This document shows positions 18,301 to 28,220 of a stretch of DNA of 64,000 bases, in pieces (the stretch's first letter is position 1; every line of letters starts with the position of its first letter). This DNA comes from Tritrichomonas musculus. Its lineage: Eukaryota; Parabasalia; Tritrichomonadida; Tritrichomonadidae. The notes under the pieces were generated by a model that saw only the letters and a program-made list of their open reading frames with translations, searched no databases and was not told where the DNA came from. A program made the position numbers and the translations under genes. The stretch covers positions 4,650,001 to 4,714,000 of the forward strand of contig JAPFFF010000007.1 in the NCBI GenBank assembly GCA_039105265.1. The letters are read 5' to 3'.

Positions 18301-20095
18301 ACTCTTGCAAGTAGTCATGGAGAAACGTGAAACCATCCACAATCCACGTAAAGGCATAGATGAAGAGAGAATCAAACGTTTAACATTCCGCAACAGTTAC
18401 TCGCTCATACCAGCGCCACTTTCACAGTTCGGTAACATGTTCAATCTCAAAGTACATAAAGAAATCATACCATACAAACTCTACACTGAAGCTAACCTCA
18501 AACGTGAGTTGATACCATTCAATGAGTTTAAAGATCAATATCGTGATGAACACATTGATGATATGACATCAGATGAACTTGAACAAGCTTACGCACAACT
18601 ACTCGTCAATGCTAGATCATCTAAGTCATATGATGAAACCACACACATGATTGACATAATGAAATATGCTAAGTACTACTGCATCAAAGACTGCATCACA
18701 CTCATGGATGGTGTACATAAGTTTGATCATGACCTTAATGAAGTGTTCAATAAAGCTAACAACAAATTCCCTGGCATTAACCAGTACATATCAATCAGTG
18801 CAATAGGTTACGACTTCGCACGCATATATGGTTGTTTCAAAGACTGCTTCAAACTATCAGGTAAGCCACAGAACTTCATCCAACGTTGTGTAAGTGGTGG
18901 TAGAACAATGACAGCTAACAATGAGAAGCAATATGTTGAAGGTAAGATACAAGACTTCGATGCAGTCAGCCTCTATCCATCAGCAATGTCAATCATGCCA
19001 GGCATACCAAAGGGTAAGCCACAAGTTATACCATCAAACACAACTCACAAACAACTCATGTGCTATGATACGTTCTTCATCGAGATCAATATCAAACGCT
19101 TAACACCTAAGTCAGAGCATCCATATAGGTTTGGTCAAGTGTTTAAACGCAATGAAGCTGGCACTAAGTTGTTTGGTAACGAAGTAGTTGACCACTACTA
19201 CATTGACAAGGTCGCATTAATGGATTTGATTGAGTTCTACGATGTTGAATATGAATTCATACGTGGTTACTACTTCAATGATGGTTTCAATACATCAATC
19301 AATGACTTCATTAACACGCTCTTCAACTTGAGGTTAAGATACAAGCAAGAGCATAACCCACTTGAGAAGACAATTAAGTTGTTACTCAATTCAATCTATG
19401 GTAAGTCAATCTTAAAACCAATCACAGATGAAGTTAAGATAGTTAACAATGATGATGTCATACCATACATATATCGCAACTACAACTACATCAAAGAGGT
19501 CGTCATCAATGATGGTACCAAAGCATTTGTCAAGATGATTAGACCAATTAACAATCATTTCAACCTACCACAGTTTGGTGCATCAGTGTTATCATGGAGT
19601 AAGCACATCATGAATCAAGTCGTTAGTACAGCTGAACAGAATGGCATAGCAATATACTACACTGATACTGATAGCGTTCACTTAAATGAAGATGATGTTG
19701 ATAAGTTAGCTGCATTATTCAAAGCAAAGTATGGTAAAGACTTGATTGGTACTGCTATGACACAGTTTCATTGTGACTTCGATTCATTCCCTGGTGCAGT
19801 TGGTAAGATCCACTCACGTAAGCTCATTGCGTTAGGTAAGAAGTCATATCTTGATATACTCGTTGATGAGCAAGGTAATGAAGGTTACCACATCAGAATG
19901 AAATCTATACCCAATCAATGCATCTACAACAAGTGCAAGCGTATGAACATCTCAGTTGAAGAACTGTATGAACGTATGTATCATGGTGAAGCAATTACAT
20001 TTGACTTAACTGATGGTTGCAACTGCTTCAGAAAGACAAAGACATTTCAACAAGTTACATTACCACAATTTACCAGGACAGTTCAATTCAAGTAA
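15359..20095 (+). CDS. polB: Polinton protein-primed family B DNA polymerase with acidic repeat N-terminus
   Basis: The 1,578-residue protein would copy the element from its ends using a protein primer. Visible motifs are Exo I ADFETD (about 906), Exo II FHNLKYDACF (about 955), Exo III YCIKDC, Pol A DAVSLYPSAM (about 1200), Pol B LLNSIYGKS (about 1342) and Pol C YTDTDSV (about 1434), all in the usual order. Residues about 46-300 are an Asp-rich region built from repeats such as DDDDVELIFDDDDATITTPL. Residues about 700-800 contain DNCFVYACIQSG and LLLYKDHFMI, a Cys...His arrangement that resembles an OTU/papain-like fold (inference). It is the first gene from the left terminus, 70 bases inside the inverted repeat. 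Confidence 0.95.
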   Translation: MPFAISELIAIENCTYDEDTTTYIDNDSLIISEHSNDVIPSYDNIDTPLNDDDDVELIFDDDDTASLDEDDDVELIFDDDDATITTPLNDDDDASLNNDDDVELIFDDDDATITTPLNDDASLNNDDDVEIIFDDDDATITAPVTVPLNDDNDATHNDDELASDEEEPTLDDDYATLNDDDDASLNDDELASDEEEPTLDDDATPLNDDATHDNDEDDAQLNDDDVDAIELVDEPLNNTTHSEEVVEPNDEHTKLMIEDVNAVNFIDEPVNKHAKLMIEDVNAIDFVDEPIDEHAKLTIVNVDAIDFVDESVEYCTIDVKPCEVTYDSNGNIIDIEVCDYEVEDDCFDEVGQDDDDNIVKFELHKVVRETGDVIDVKLYAESKYEPDLEIETIDITAVETYQYDDDNKHAITIIEKGGSLKLYRRNYIMPPYDIIDFDSDDDQKLILVDDYEATTTNDEVVKHVTDLTNAVVEYTPFTFTATSTIINTLQMIDDNQFIDSLMNINAGYTTSKTAERIRYEENVHDTTKYHDEMKRMMTAVKKHDTFEVDINDDSEKQYAFTQVLRYIRKNKSTMPHPLVLGYRSDTSIKPKAFPLNNELAIDVVIRSILGEITTESYGSDTDPTLIGLDYIPVKFVVKFITATKHDGKTTFRERINDEDEDIISVDAFRDALDGAFFPYVNLIPSLDLTRYQIYHEVDAKNYTDNCFVYACIQSGVFTEDEIQKLRGMMQTRSIPNKKILQIAINMQCHFIVYRFDASRESRHRKQPSVNTRKNSKVVANREVKLLLYKDHFMIDDNEILPITTYYIKHKDELDVKFADRPLNERQLITNNRGDTSNGAPMLSVMETMFECNYFREINQCEQDILATCEFDNHLNDYTELDYDETLCCQAESSDAKHEQHWTKVYYADFETDVTVSPHRPYLCCVCDGKNIMSYYGNDIAKRFLNSLANFSLTYFHNLKYDACFFINEPGWNVQVTQRTGTLLQVVMEKRETIHNPRKGIDEERIKRLTFRNSYSLIPAPLSQFGNMFNLKVHKEIIPYKLYTEANLKRELIPFNEFKDQYRDEHIDDMTSDELEQAYAQLLVNARSSKSYDETTHMIDIMKYAKYYCIKDCITLMDGVHKFDHDLNEVFNKANNKFPGINQYISISAIGYDFARIYGCFKDCFKLSGKPQNFIQRCVSGGRTMTANNEKQYVEGKIQDFDAVSLYPSAMSIMPGIPKGKPQVIPSNTTHKQLMCYDTFFIEINIKRLTPKSEHPYRFGQVFKRNEAGTKLFGNEVVDHYYIDKVALMDLIEFYDVEYEFIRGYYFNDGFNTSINDFINTLFNLRLRYKQEHNPLEKTIKLLLNSIYGKSILKPITDEVKIVNNDDVIPYIYRNYNYIKEVVINDGTKAFVKMIRPINNHFNLPQFGASVLSWSKHIMNQVVSTAEQNGIAIYYTDTDSVHLNEDDVDKLAALFKAKYGKDLIGTAMTQFHCDFDSFPGAVGKIHSRKLIALGKKSYLDILVDEQGNEGYHIRMKSIPNQCIYNKCKRMNISVEELYERMYHGEAITFDLTDGCNCFRKTKTFQQVTLPQFTRTVQFK
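15495..16270. repeat. Degenerate tandem repeats encoding the acidic N-terminus of PolB
   Basis: Words such as CTTAACGATGACGATGATG and GAACTTATATTTGACGATGA recur with a period of roughly 60-90 bases from 15495 to about 16000. A second set around GTTGATGATTGAAGATGTTA follows to about 16270. All stay in frame. Confidence 0.85.
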
Positions 20096-20160
20096 CGTTA
20101 CAGTAATTCAATTAAAACATTGCAATTCATCAATGTAAATTTTTATTCGCATCACAAACC

Positions 20161-20613
20161 ATGTCTGTCACAAGCTTCGTTCAAACAATCAAACCAACTA
20201 ATGATGATAAGTTAATTGTCTATCTTGATAGTAAGATATACCCTATTGATTTTGGTATTAGTGTTCGACCATTACTAGTCATTGATGGCAACAGAACCAT
20301 TGACATGAATGAGTTGATTAACATCTTTGGTAAGGTACCATACATAACTGTACGTGAGAATCGTTATCGAACAGTATATCGTGATCCAATGCTGTTAACC
20401 ATTGACTTAACACCAAGACAATTCACATCAACTAATGATGAAACTCATACCTATTACAAGTATTACATCGATAAGTTATGCTTACGTCATGAGTTGAAAC
20501 GTTATGAATCAATCTACACCAAAGCAAATGATGCTATCAATGAATACAGAAGTAAACTCAATGAACAAACCTCAGTTGATGCGTTGAGAGATGCTACTAA
20601 TGATGTAGTTTAA
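20161..20613 (+). CDS. Polinton hypothetical protein, 150 residues
   Basis: The open frame follows the polymerase by 65 bases on the same strand. It starts MSVTSFVQTIKPTNDDKL and has beta-strand-like stretches (KLIVYLDSKIYPIDFGI, PLLVIDGNRTIDMNELI) and a C-terminal helix (RHELKRYESIYTKANDAINE). No signal peptide or membrane segment. I recognise no family. Position next to the polymerase and size leave open a terminal or single-strand-binding protein role, which the sequence alone does not show. Confidence 0.75.
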   Translation: MSVTSFVQTIKPTNDDKLIVYLDSKIYPIDFGISVRPLLVIDGNRTIDMNELINIFGKVPYITVRENRYRTVYRDPMLLTIDLTPRQFTSTNDETHTYYKYYIDKLCLRHELKRYESIYTKANDAINEYRSKLNEQTSVDALRDATNDVV

Positions 20614-20644
20614 ACGATTCATTTTTGGTTACCACTCCAATGCA

Positions 20645-21157
20645 TCATTTAAGTATAGCTTGACCTTGCTTTGATATCAAGTATAGCTTGTTAGCGTAGT
20701 CTATTATCGGAATGTCACATTGTGTTGCTCTACCATTTGCTAACGGTTGGTTAAGTGGCGTGTTATACAATCCTGTTATCAATGCTATACGATGTGACAT
20801 TGATTTGATAGTGAAGTTGTCAACATGTGGGGTTAACTTAATGACATTAGTATTGTTATTCAATTGTACATTCATAATCGGTCGCCCATTAGCATCATTC
20901 ACATTAAATAAATCAGGTATATCACTTGGCAATGAATAGTATCTGTCTTCCAAGCTCATAGTGCTGACGTGGTGTGTATGTGCTAAATCATTATCATCCC
21001 ACTCATATGTTATACTATCATCATGTGATATAAGTAACACATTCTTTGTATTGATTGCCACAACATAATACTCAATATATTGACAGTTCCATGGTATTTG
21101 TATGTTAGCACGTATGCGATTGTAGTCTGGACCATTGCTCTTCAATGAAAGTATCAT
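20645..21157 (-). CDS. Polinton small structural protein candidate (possible minor capsid/penton)
   Basis: I place the start at ATG 21157 (MILSLKSNGPDYNR), giving 170 residues. A 16-residue longer frame would overlap the divergent gene that starts at 21172. The sequence alternates beta strands (IQIPWNCQYIEYYVVAINTK, VLLISHDDSITYEWDD) and ends IIDYANKLYLISKQGQAILK. The size and all-beta look fit the single-jelly-roll minor capsid protein of Polintons, but I see no diagnostic motif, so this is inference. It reads towards the 20161-20613 gene (31 bases apart) and away from the fibre-like gene. Confidence 0.65.
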   Translation of the reverse strand: MILSLKSNGPDYNRIRANIQIPWNCQYIEYYVVAINTKNVLLISHDDSITYEWDDNDLAHTHHVSTMSLEDRYYSLPSDIPDLFNVNDANGRPIMNVQLNNNTNVIKLTPHVDNFTIKSMSHRIALITGLYNTPLNQPLANGRATQCDIPIIDYANKLYLISKQGQAILK

Positions 21158-21171
21158 TTTATCAATGGTAA
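21158..21171. promoter_or_regulatory. 14-bp divergent start region
   Basis: Only TTTATCAATGGTAA lies between the leftward ATG (21155-21157) and the rightward ATG (21172-21174). The core signals for both genes must therefore overlap this gap or lie inside the opposite coding region. TCA within TTTATCAATGG fits the trichomonad initiator theme TCA-Y-(T/A)-(T/A) only loosely. Confidence 0.45.
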
Positions 21172-24100
21172 ATGATAACACCACTTGCAGCTCAAGCACT
21201 ATCACTCAATGATAAAGGTTATGATATGAGAATACGTAATGGCGAAGTAAAATTAACACGTTATGGTAAAACAGATGATGTACATATCAATTGCATCTAT
21301 ACTAAGAAAGAAATCGATGACGCATTACAATCAATGCAAACAACCATTAAAGACAATACTCAATTCACACTCAAAGAATCAGATCAGCTTTACCTATACA
21401 AACCATCATCAATAAGTCAAACGTCAAAGTACTACGTCATGACATGGAACATCGATCCAGATTACAACATACCACTACATACTAACTTCACTTTCATTGA
21501 TCATCTCTTCAACCATGCATGGTCATTGATATGGGATGGTGATTCATGGACAGGTGATAACGTTGTGAATAACTCATATGCTAAGCTATCAACATATGAA
21601 AGTAAAAAAGGAAGACCATATATTTATGTACAACACACTGAACGTATTGCGAGATGGTTAAGCAGCTTTGAAGAAGTGTCATCAGATACTAACTATGCAA
21701 CAGCACTATGCAAGTACATTCAAAACTGGCGTTTGGTATATGGTGATGGAACTATAATCGAGTTGAATGATTCAAACAGTAACATTACACCAACATCATC
21801 ATCTCAGATTGCTATTAAAGATGTTCCATGTGATATACATTACTTCTCTGTCAAGTTAACAAGCAAAGTATCGAGTAAGAATTTACTTTATATCATGGCT
21901 GACATTGTTATTGACGACTTTACCACACCATTACGATGGGACATGCATCCAGTTACACCAATCGATGCATCATTCATTAACACATGGGATGACAGTGTTG
22001 TAATTGAATCATTTAGATATGAACGTAGAGTTAGACACTCAAATAAGATAATCGAACCATCAACTAAGAAGAACATTAACATATACATTGAGAAAGATTA
22101 CTTCGAACAACTACCTGAAAACGCAGATGAAAACTACAATCCATTCGATACAATCATCTCACAGCAATTCTATGAAGTAACACCAGATCCACGTAACTGC
22201 ACTACATTAACAACAGATCATAACATATTCTCATCCAAAATCATATGGGCTGATAACATCATGACAATGCGACGTGATCTTAACGTTGTTGGTGGTACAC
22301 TTGATGTGTTGTCATACGACTACGCTATCTTGAAAGCAATCATCAATTCTATTCAAGAACAGATGAGGTTACAAGCTAAATACAATAACTATGTCAATGA
22401 CCTTCAAAAATATATAACTATAACTAAGAATGTATTAAGCATTGTGTCAGGTGCTATTAAAATTGCAACAGCATTATCTGAGTTCTCATTTGACAGTGAG
22501 AGTATGGCATTAAACACAACTCATACAGAAGACTTTCACTTCCCTGACTTTCCTGGTGGTGGTTCAGGTGGTGGTGGTGGCGGTGGCAAGTTCCCAGGCA
22601 TAGATATCGTTGGTCAGTTCTTACTTAAGTATGCAGCTAATGCATTTGGTCAACAGTTTAGCAGATACCTACCATCGCAAACAGATACACCTGCAGCAAC
22701 ATCATCATTAACTGCAACAGCACTTGTGTTAAGTGCATTAGAATCATTAACTCAAATAGGTAATGCAACTACCACATTAATTGCAGGTGGACTTACATTC
22801 GATCGTATACCAACCATAGTTGATAACACACGAACGATATATCAATCACTACAAACGTTCACTGATTCAATACATGAGTTGCGACGCAGATGGAGAGAAC
22901 GAACTAACAACAATACCATTGTCGATCATACAATTACTAACACTGATGAGATGGAGTTAGATGAAGATGATACAAATGAAGAAGTAAATAATCTTCCATG
23001 CGTTAGATTGACTCATGAAACAGTTACCAATACATCAGCTTTTAGTCAACCATTATTCGGTGATCATACCATTGAATCATTATCAAACCTATCAATAGAT
23101 GAACTACTTGATTTGAACACATACGATCCAATTGAAGGTCCGCAAATAGGTGATATCATGGTTAGACGAGTAGGTGACAATCGATTCGGCTTGATATATG
23201 TAACACGTGTTAATGATAAGGGTGTTAATAAGATAATATACATGAGACGAATTGATAATGAAAGCAGCACGTTAACGTCACAACAATTAAGCTTACGTAC
23301 AATGAGAAGCGTTAATACCAACTCAATGTGGAGTGTCAATGACAATGGTACGGTTTATACAGCAGCTCAGATCGAACGCATGGAACCAGATGAGAGGTAT
23401 CAATTTGAATCATCACATCCAGAGTATATATTCACACGCAACGTTGATAATGAGATGGGAGTTAGCTGGACTGAAGTGAGGGACATGAATGGTTCCATTC
23501 AAGCAGTCATTGATGTGAGAATAGCAGTTAGTACTGATGTTAGCAGTGATGAGATATCAATTCAAAGTCCTGAGTCAAATATCACGATCAACTCACACGG
23601 CATCAGTATGCAACAAGGTGATATCAATGCAACAGGACAGGATGAAGTACATGAGTTAGTTGCTAACGAACATAATGTTGTCGTATCAACTCATGAGTTA
23701 ACACCAACTACAGATGGCTCAGTTACAATTCCAAATACAACACTCACATTGGCTGACATTGAACAGATGGTTTGGTATGAACGACGTAGGTTAACCATTG
23801 AGAATCCAGCAATACGCTTCAGACCACATGTTCCAACGTTAAATGATGCTGATGAGGAGTATACTGAAGTATTATATAATAACAACGTCATTGGCGTGAT
23901 TGATCGTAGACATCTCAATCAAGTATCAATAGATGATAATCACATAACCATTTCCAATCCACATACCAGTCTCGTACTCACTGATAGTGACATAGCATGG
24001 GTACGTCAACATGATGAACAGCAGCAAACAATACGTCAAACATTACGTGGCTTCATATCAAACATCACTGATCGAATAGAACGCATCAACAACAACATTG

Positions 24101-27100
24101 AATGGTTATTAGATCATCCTAATTCAACTAACCGTCTTATCGTTGGACGTGGTTCATCCATATTAGTTCCAATCGTTGATGTGTTGTTATACATCCCTCG
24201 TTTGATTCACAAAGCAGGTGAAGAAACACTTGCATTACTTTCCGAAGTTGATAATGCAACATACTCCACTTATGATGATGGTCTTGATGCAATCATTGAG
24301 TGGTGCACTGGCACTGGCATTGATATATCATTACCTGATGATACAAATGAGGCAATCTCATTAAACTCATGTGTAAACATATGTAAAGCATTCAGAGATA
24401 CCATCAAAGGTCCACTTGCATTACTCGCGTATAAGATCAAAGATGTTGAAAGTAAATCATCAGATCAGCTACCAAGTTCAGGTGAGTTTGATGCTGTTGA
24501 AGGTTATCCTGATTACTACGTCAAGCATGATGACATAACAGTGTATACACCAACTGTCAGCAGTGAATCAGGTGTTGATGATCCAGTTAATGATCCAGTC
24601 ATAATCATGAAGATAACACTACCAACCACACTCAAAAACAAACTCACTGCTTCAACATCAGTTGATGTGTTTAAGATTCACTTACGCAACATGTTATTAT
24701 TCGATTGGCAAGGCAACATCTTAAATGACTTCATCATATCAGCTAAAGACGGTAAGTTCATCTGCCCAGAGTTGACACACAACGTAGCACGTGATTGTTG
24801 CACATACTCAACACGCAAACGAGATGATCCTGAGATAATGTTTGCAAGTGACTTCAACATTGAACCATACATACGCTTCTTGAATGGTGACATAGTGATT
24901 CATAACCTACTCTCATCAGATGCATTGGTATCATGCAAGCCAACCATCAAGTGTGACATCATAGATGCAACTAATGCATTGAAGTTACAACGCTCTGACA
25001 CATATTACTTCTATCGACCATCAATGATTGACTATGATGAACATGTTAAATACACTGACATGTTTGCGAATGAACAACTTGAGTATGAATGTGAGTGCTA
25101 TCGAATGGTGTATAAGATACCATCAACGTATGACATACCAACCAACTTAACGTTCAAATTTAGTGAGTACTGCTTTGGTAACACATGGGCATTGACATGG
25201 GATGGTAACAAGTGGGTTGGTGACAGTATTCAAGGTAGGTTCCAAAGCAAGGTCATCAGCAAGTGTAAAACACGTGATCCTAAGGAAGATAACTATGGTT
25301 CAACTGGTTGTATGGTTGCAGTCAAGCGTGATACGTTGAATTACAGAGCAATACCTGAAGACAAAACACATGGCTTAGCATATTCACTACTCAACACATG
25401 CCGCAATGATGGTAAGTATGAGGTACTGATTAAGTTGCGTGATGGTAGATTGGTTAATGCATCTGAGTATGAACTCAACATTGGCTATTCATTTATACTC
25501 AAAGGTGCAACGATGGATGGTTATGATTTGGTTGCAATGAGTTGTACATATAATAATTACTCAACATCGACACTCAAAGTAAGCGACATTGAATTACTAT
25601 ACCTTGACTTGACGTTGCCACATCAAGAGCATACCATGAGGTTATCATTCACAGTCGGTGAAGTTCATAATAAAAATGATGTATATGATAGAGGATACGT
25701 TGATTTAAGTGGAGCACTTGATACAGTCGAAAGAGTGGCATATGTTTGGAGTAAGACACCCACTCAAACCAGCAATGATGATGGCTTAACACCACGTGAT
25801 ATTGCATTATACCTTCGTCATGATTACACTGATCCTATTGATGAAGTTAATTGGGATCCATCTACAAATGCATTCGAATACATCATCAAGCAACAGTTCT
25901 ATGAAGTGTCACCTAATCCAAACTCAGCTACAACACTCTACACTGACTTCAACATTACATCATCGAAGATAATCACTGCAGATAACATCACTACAATGAG
26001 ATCTGACTTGAATCTCGTCACTAACAACGTTGATGTAGTATCGTATGATGTTAAGGAGGTGCAATCTAAGGTTGATGCACTTGGCTCGCAGATGACTGAC
26101 CAACAAGCTAAGACTAAATACCTTGAGAAGGAAGTTGATAAGATTGATATGAAAGCTAATGTTGGTATTGCGTTAGGTGCTGTTGGTTGTGTGTTAGGTG
26201 CCACTGGCATAGGTGTTGCTGGTAAGGCATTATCATTTGCAACGAAGGGTGTTGGTTCAGCTGTCAAATCAGGTGGTCGTGAGTTAGTTAACACCATAAC
26301 TAAAGCTAGTGATGTTGGCGCTGATGTATTGGATGATATGGTAGGTAAGCTGACTGATGAACTACCTGATATTGGCTCTGATATATTCTTCGGTGACTTA
26401 GTTAGTGGACGTCCGACTATGTCGGCCGCAGCAACGTTAAGTGTAACTAACGATGTCACTCAAGATGAACCTCAAGTTAGCACTCATGACAAGCTTACTA
26501 AGATAGCTCAATGGTGTGATGAAGAATACATACCAGTAACAGAGATGAACTTCAGTGATGAACTCGATGATCCATCTAAAGTGGCAATGACATTGACATC
26601 AACAATGGACATGTGTAAACGATTCAGACATACACTCAAGCCTACCATCAAAGCACTGGCAAATGCAATCAGTGATGTATCTGTTCAGATGGATGGTTAT
26701 GTTAACAAGAATGAGTTAGCACGTAATGATACCATTGATGTTGTTGGCAAGGTTGATGGTAAAACAATTCAACTCATAGCTGAAGACACAATCACAAGTG
26801 GTGTAGTTAAAGTCAAACTCATGGTTAGAACGATTAGCGAGTTCAATGACATTGACTATGATGAACAATATGTTACAATCAACATTGTGGATGACGCAAT
26901 AGCTGAGTTCAGTGGTACAGATACATTTCCAGCAGCAACGATGAGTGGCAACGTCATTACGATTAACAACCCACACAACGTACAGGTCACAAGCATAGTT
27001 GTTAAAGAAAACACATCGGTTAGACAATTGACACTCACAACGAATGATTTAGCATATACATGTGACATTGACGCAGTGAATAAAAGCATTGATTCATTAC

Positions 27101-28203
27101 GTGCTCAACTTGAGTTGAACGATGAGTCACTTGCTAAAACGTTGAATGACTTTACAACTGTTGATGAGGTTAACACAGCGTTGGATGAATTAAAAAACAA
27201 TATGATTAACATGAATGATTTATCTAATTATCGATTAAAGACAGATTTGATATATAACGATGCTGTCGATGTGCCATTTGAAAACGTACAAGATAGTTCA
27301 GGATCGTGGGAAGTCAAAATAACATTGACTAATGGAATTCACCTTGTTGGAACAATATCAAATAACGATGGCTTTGTAAAAGTGTTTGATTATATGTTTG
27401 ACTATGATGGTGTTATTACTGAAGATGGAGTTAATGTCGATGTTGAAATTGATGGAACAACCTATTACTTGACCTATTATAAAAGCGATAGTAATGGTCT
27501 ATGCTTTTACATCGATAACGGGGAAGACTATTTCGATACCAAATTAATATTAGCGGAAAAAATATTGAAGCATGATAAAATAGCATTGAAGAGTGAGATA
27601 CCAACCAATCATGTTACAACATCACAGTTGACATCAACATTGAATGAGTACATGTTGAAGAGTGATATGCCAGATGATTATGTCGTTGTTGATCAGTTGG
27701 ATAGATATGCATTGAAGAGTGAGTTACCAAACATTGATGTTAGCAATGTCAGAGCATATGACGATCTATCATATTGTTCTACTGATAAGACATCGTTGAC
27801 GATAGGTGTTACTGGAACTTTAAAATTGCCATCGATTCTCCCTTTCATTGAAGGTGCACATATTGTAGTCGATGCTGTATTTGATGATGGTACTGAACAT
27901 CTTGACTTCATATTCAAAACCAATTCCAGTACCAGTGATACGCATACAATGATTTACAACGTGAATGGAACTGAAGCTGTAATTAGATATCAAGACTACA
28001 CGATAAACTGGAATAGCGCTACTGGTGAGTTCACTATCAAAGGTTTCGTGAAACATAAAGGTAAGAACCCATTAGAATATAGAAACTTACGTGCTGATAC
28101 CGGTGATCATCATGATTCGTTGGCATTGAATAGCCAAATCGAACAACTATGGAGTTACATCACAGCGTTAGAAACACGATTAGCTGCATTAGAATCGACG
28201 TAA
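21172..28203 (+). CDS. Polinton giant fibre/spike-like protein, 2,343 residues, internally duplicated
   Basis: The largest gene of the element. A module with LYKPSS (about 73), WSLIWDGDSWTGD (about 120), QQFYEVTPDPRNCTTL (about 330) and a following helical stretch recurs as YFYRPSM (about 1278), WALTWDGNKWVGD and QQFYEVSPNPNSATTL (about 1573). A second paired segment begins WCTGTGI (about 1044) and WCDEEYI (about 1781), each followed by a C-K-x-F-R helix. Residues about 460-470 are a glycine linker. The C-terminal 500 residues carry short repeats such as YALKSELP and YMLKSDMP and end in a heptad-like helix, a pattern seen in phage and viral fibres. No signal peptide. A receptor-binding or virion surface role is inferred. 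Confidence 0.85.
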   Translation: MITPLAAQALSLNDKGYDMRIRNGEVKLTRYGKTDDVHINCIYTKKEIDDALQSMQTTIKDNTQFTLKESDQLYLYKPSSISQTSKYYVMTWNIDPDYNIPLHTNFTFIDHLFNHAWSLIWDGDSWTGDNVVNNSYAKLSTYESKKGRPYIYVQHTERIARWLSSFEEVSSDTNYATALCKYIQNWRLVYGDGTIIELNDSNSNITPTSSSQIAIKDVPCDIHYFSVKLTSKVSSKNLLYIMADIVIDDFTTPLRWDMHPVTPIDASFINTWDDSVVIESFRYERRVRHSNKIIEPSTKKNINIYIEKDYFEQLPENADENYNPFDTIISQQFYEVTPDPRNCTTLTTDHNIFSSKIIWADNIMTMRRDLNVVGGTLDVLSYDYAILKAIINSIQEQMRLQAKYNNYVNDLQKYITITKNVLSIVSGAIKIATALSEFSFDSESMALNTTHTEDFHFPDFPGGGSGGGGGGGKFPGIDIVGQFLLKYAANAFGQQFSRYLPSQTDTPAATSSLTATALVLSALESLTQIGNATTTLIAGGLTFDRIPTIVDNTRTIYQSLQTFTDSIHELRRRWRERTNNNTIVDHTITNTDEMELDEDDTNEEVNNLPCVRLTHETVTNTSAFSQPLFGDHTIESLSNLSIDELLDLNTYDPIEGPQIGDIMVRRVGDNRFGLIYVTRVNDKGVNKIIYMRRIDNESSTLTSQQLSLRTMRSVNTNSMWSVNDNGTVYTAAQIERMEPDERYQFESSHPEYIFTRNVDNEMGVSWTEVRDMNGSIQAVIDVRIAVSTDVSSDEISIQSPESNITINSHGISMQQGDINATGQDEVHELVANEHNVVVSTHELTPTTDGSVTIPNTTLTLADIEQMVWYERRRLTIENPAIRFRPHVPTLNDADEEYTEVLYNNNVIGVIDRRHLNQVSIDDNHITISNPHTSLVLTDSDIAWVRQHDEQQQTIRQTLRGFISNITDRIERINNNIEWLLDHPNSTNRLIVGRGSSILVPIVDVLLYIPRLIHKAGEETLALLSEVDNATYSTYDDGLDAIIEWCTGTGIDISLPDDTNEAISLNSCVNICKAFRDTIKGPLALLAYKIKDVESKSSDQLPSSGEFDAVEGYPDYYVKHDDITVYTPTVSSESGVDDPVNDPVIIMKITLPTTLKNKLTASTSVDVFKIHLRNMLLFDWQGNILNDFIISAKDGKFICPELTHNVARDCCTYSTRKRDDPEIMFASDFNIEPYIRFLNGDIVIHNLLSSDALVSCKPTIKCDIIDATNALKLQRSDTYYFYRPSMIDYDEHVKYTDMFANEQLEYECECYRMVYKIPSTYDIPTNLTFKFSEYCFGNTWALTWDGNKWVGDSIQGRFQSKVISKCKTRDPKEDNYGSTGCMVAVKRDTLNYRAIPEDKTHGLAYSLLNTCRNDGKYEVLIKLRDGRLVNASEYELNIGYSFILKGATMDGYDLVAMSCTYNNYSTSTLKVSDIELLYLDLTLPHQEHTMRLSFTVGEVHNKNDVYDRGYVDLSGALDTVERVAYVWSKTPTQTSNDDGLTPRDIALYLRHDYTDPIDEVNWDPSTNAFEYIIKQQFYEVSPNPNSATTLYTDFNITSSKIITADNITTMRSDLNLVTNNVDVVSYDVKEVQSKVDALGSQMTDQQAKTKYLEKEVDKIDMKANVGIALGAVGCVLGATGIGVAGKALSFATKGVGSAVKSGGRELVNTITKASDVGADVLDDMVGKLTDELPDIGSDIFFGDLVSGRPTMSAAATLSVTNDVTQDEPQVSTHDKLTKIAQWCDEEYIPVTEMNFSDELDDPSKVAMTLTSTMDMCKRFRHTLKPTIKALANAISDVSVQMDGYVNKNELARNDTIDVVGKVDGKTIQLIAEDTITSGVVKVKLMVRTISEFNDIDYDEQYVTINIVDDAIAEFSGTDTFPAATMSGNVITINNPHNVQVTSIVVKENTSVRQLTLTTNDLAYTCDIDAVNKSIDSLRAQLELNDESLAKTLNDFTTVDEVNTALDELKNNMINMNDLSNYRLKTDLIYNDAVDVPFENVQDSSGSWEVKITLTNGIHLVGTISNNDGFVKVFDYMFDYDGVITEDGVNVDVEIDGTTYYLTYYKSDSNGLCFYIDNGEDYFDTKLILAEKILKHDKIALKSEIPTNHVTTSQLTSTLNEYMLKSDMPDDYVVVDQLDRYALKSELPNIDVSNVRAYDDLSYCSTDKTSLTIGVTGTLKLPSILPFIEGAHIVVDAVFDDGTEHLDFIFKTNSSTSDTHTMIYNVNGTEAVIRYQDYTINWNSATGEFTIKGFVKHKGKNPLEYRNLRADTGDHHDSLALNSQIEQLWSYITALETRLAALEST

Positions 28204-28220
28204 AAATAACTCCTATGTTT

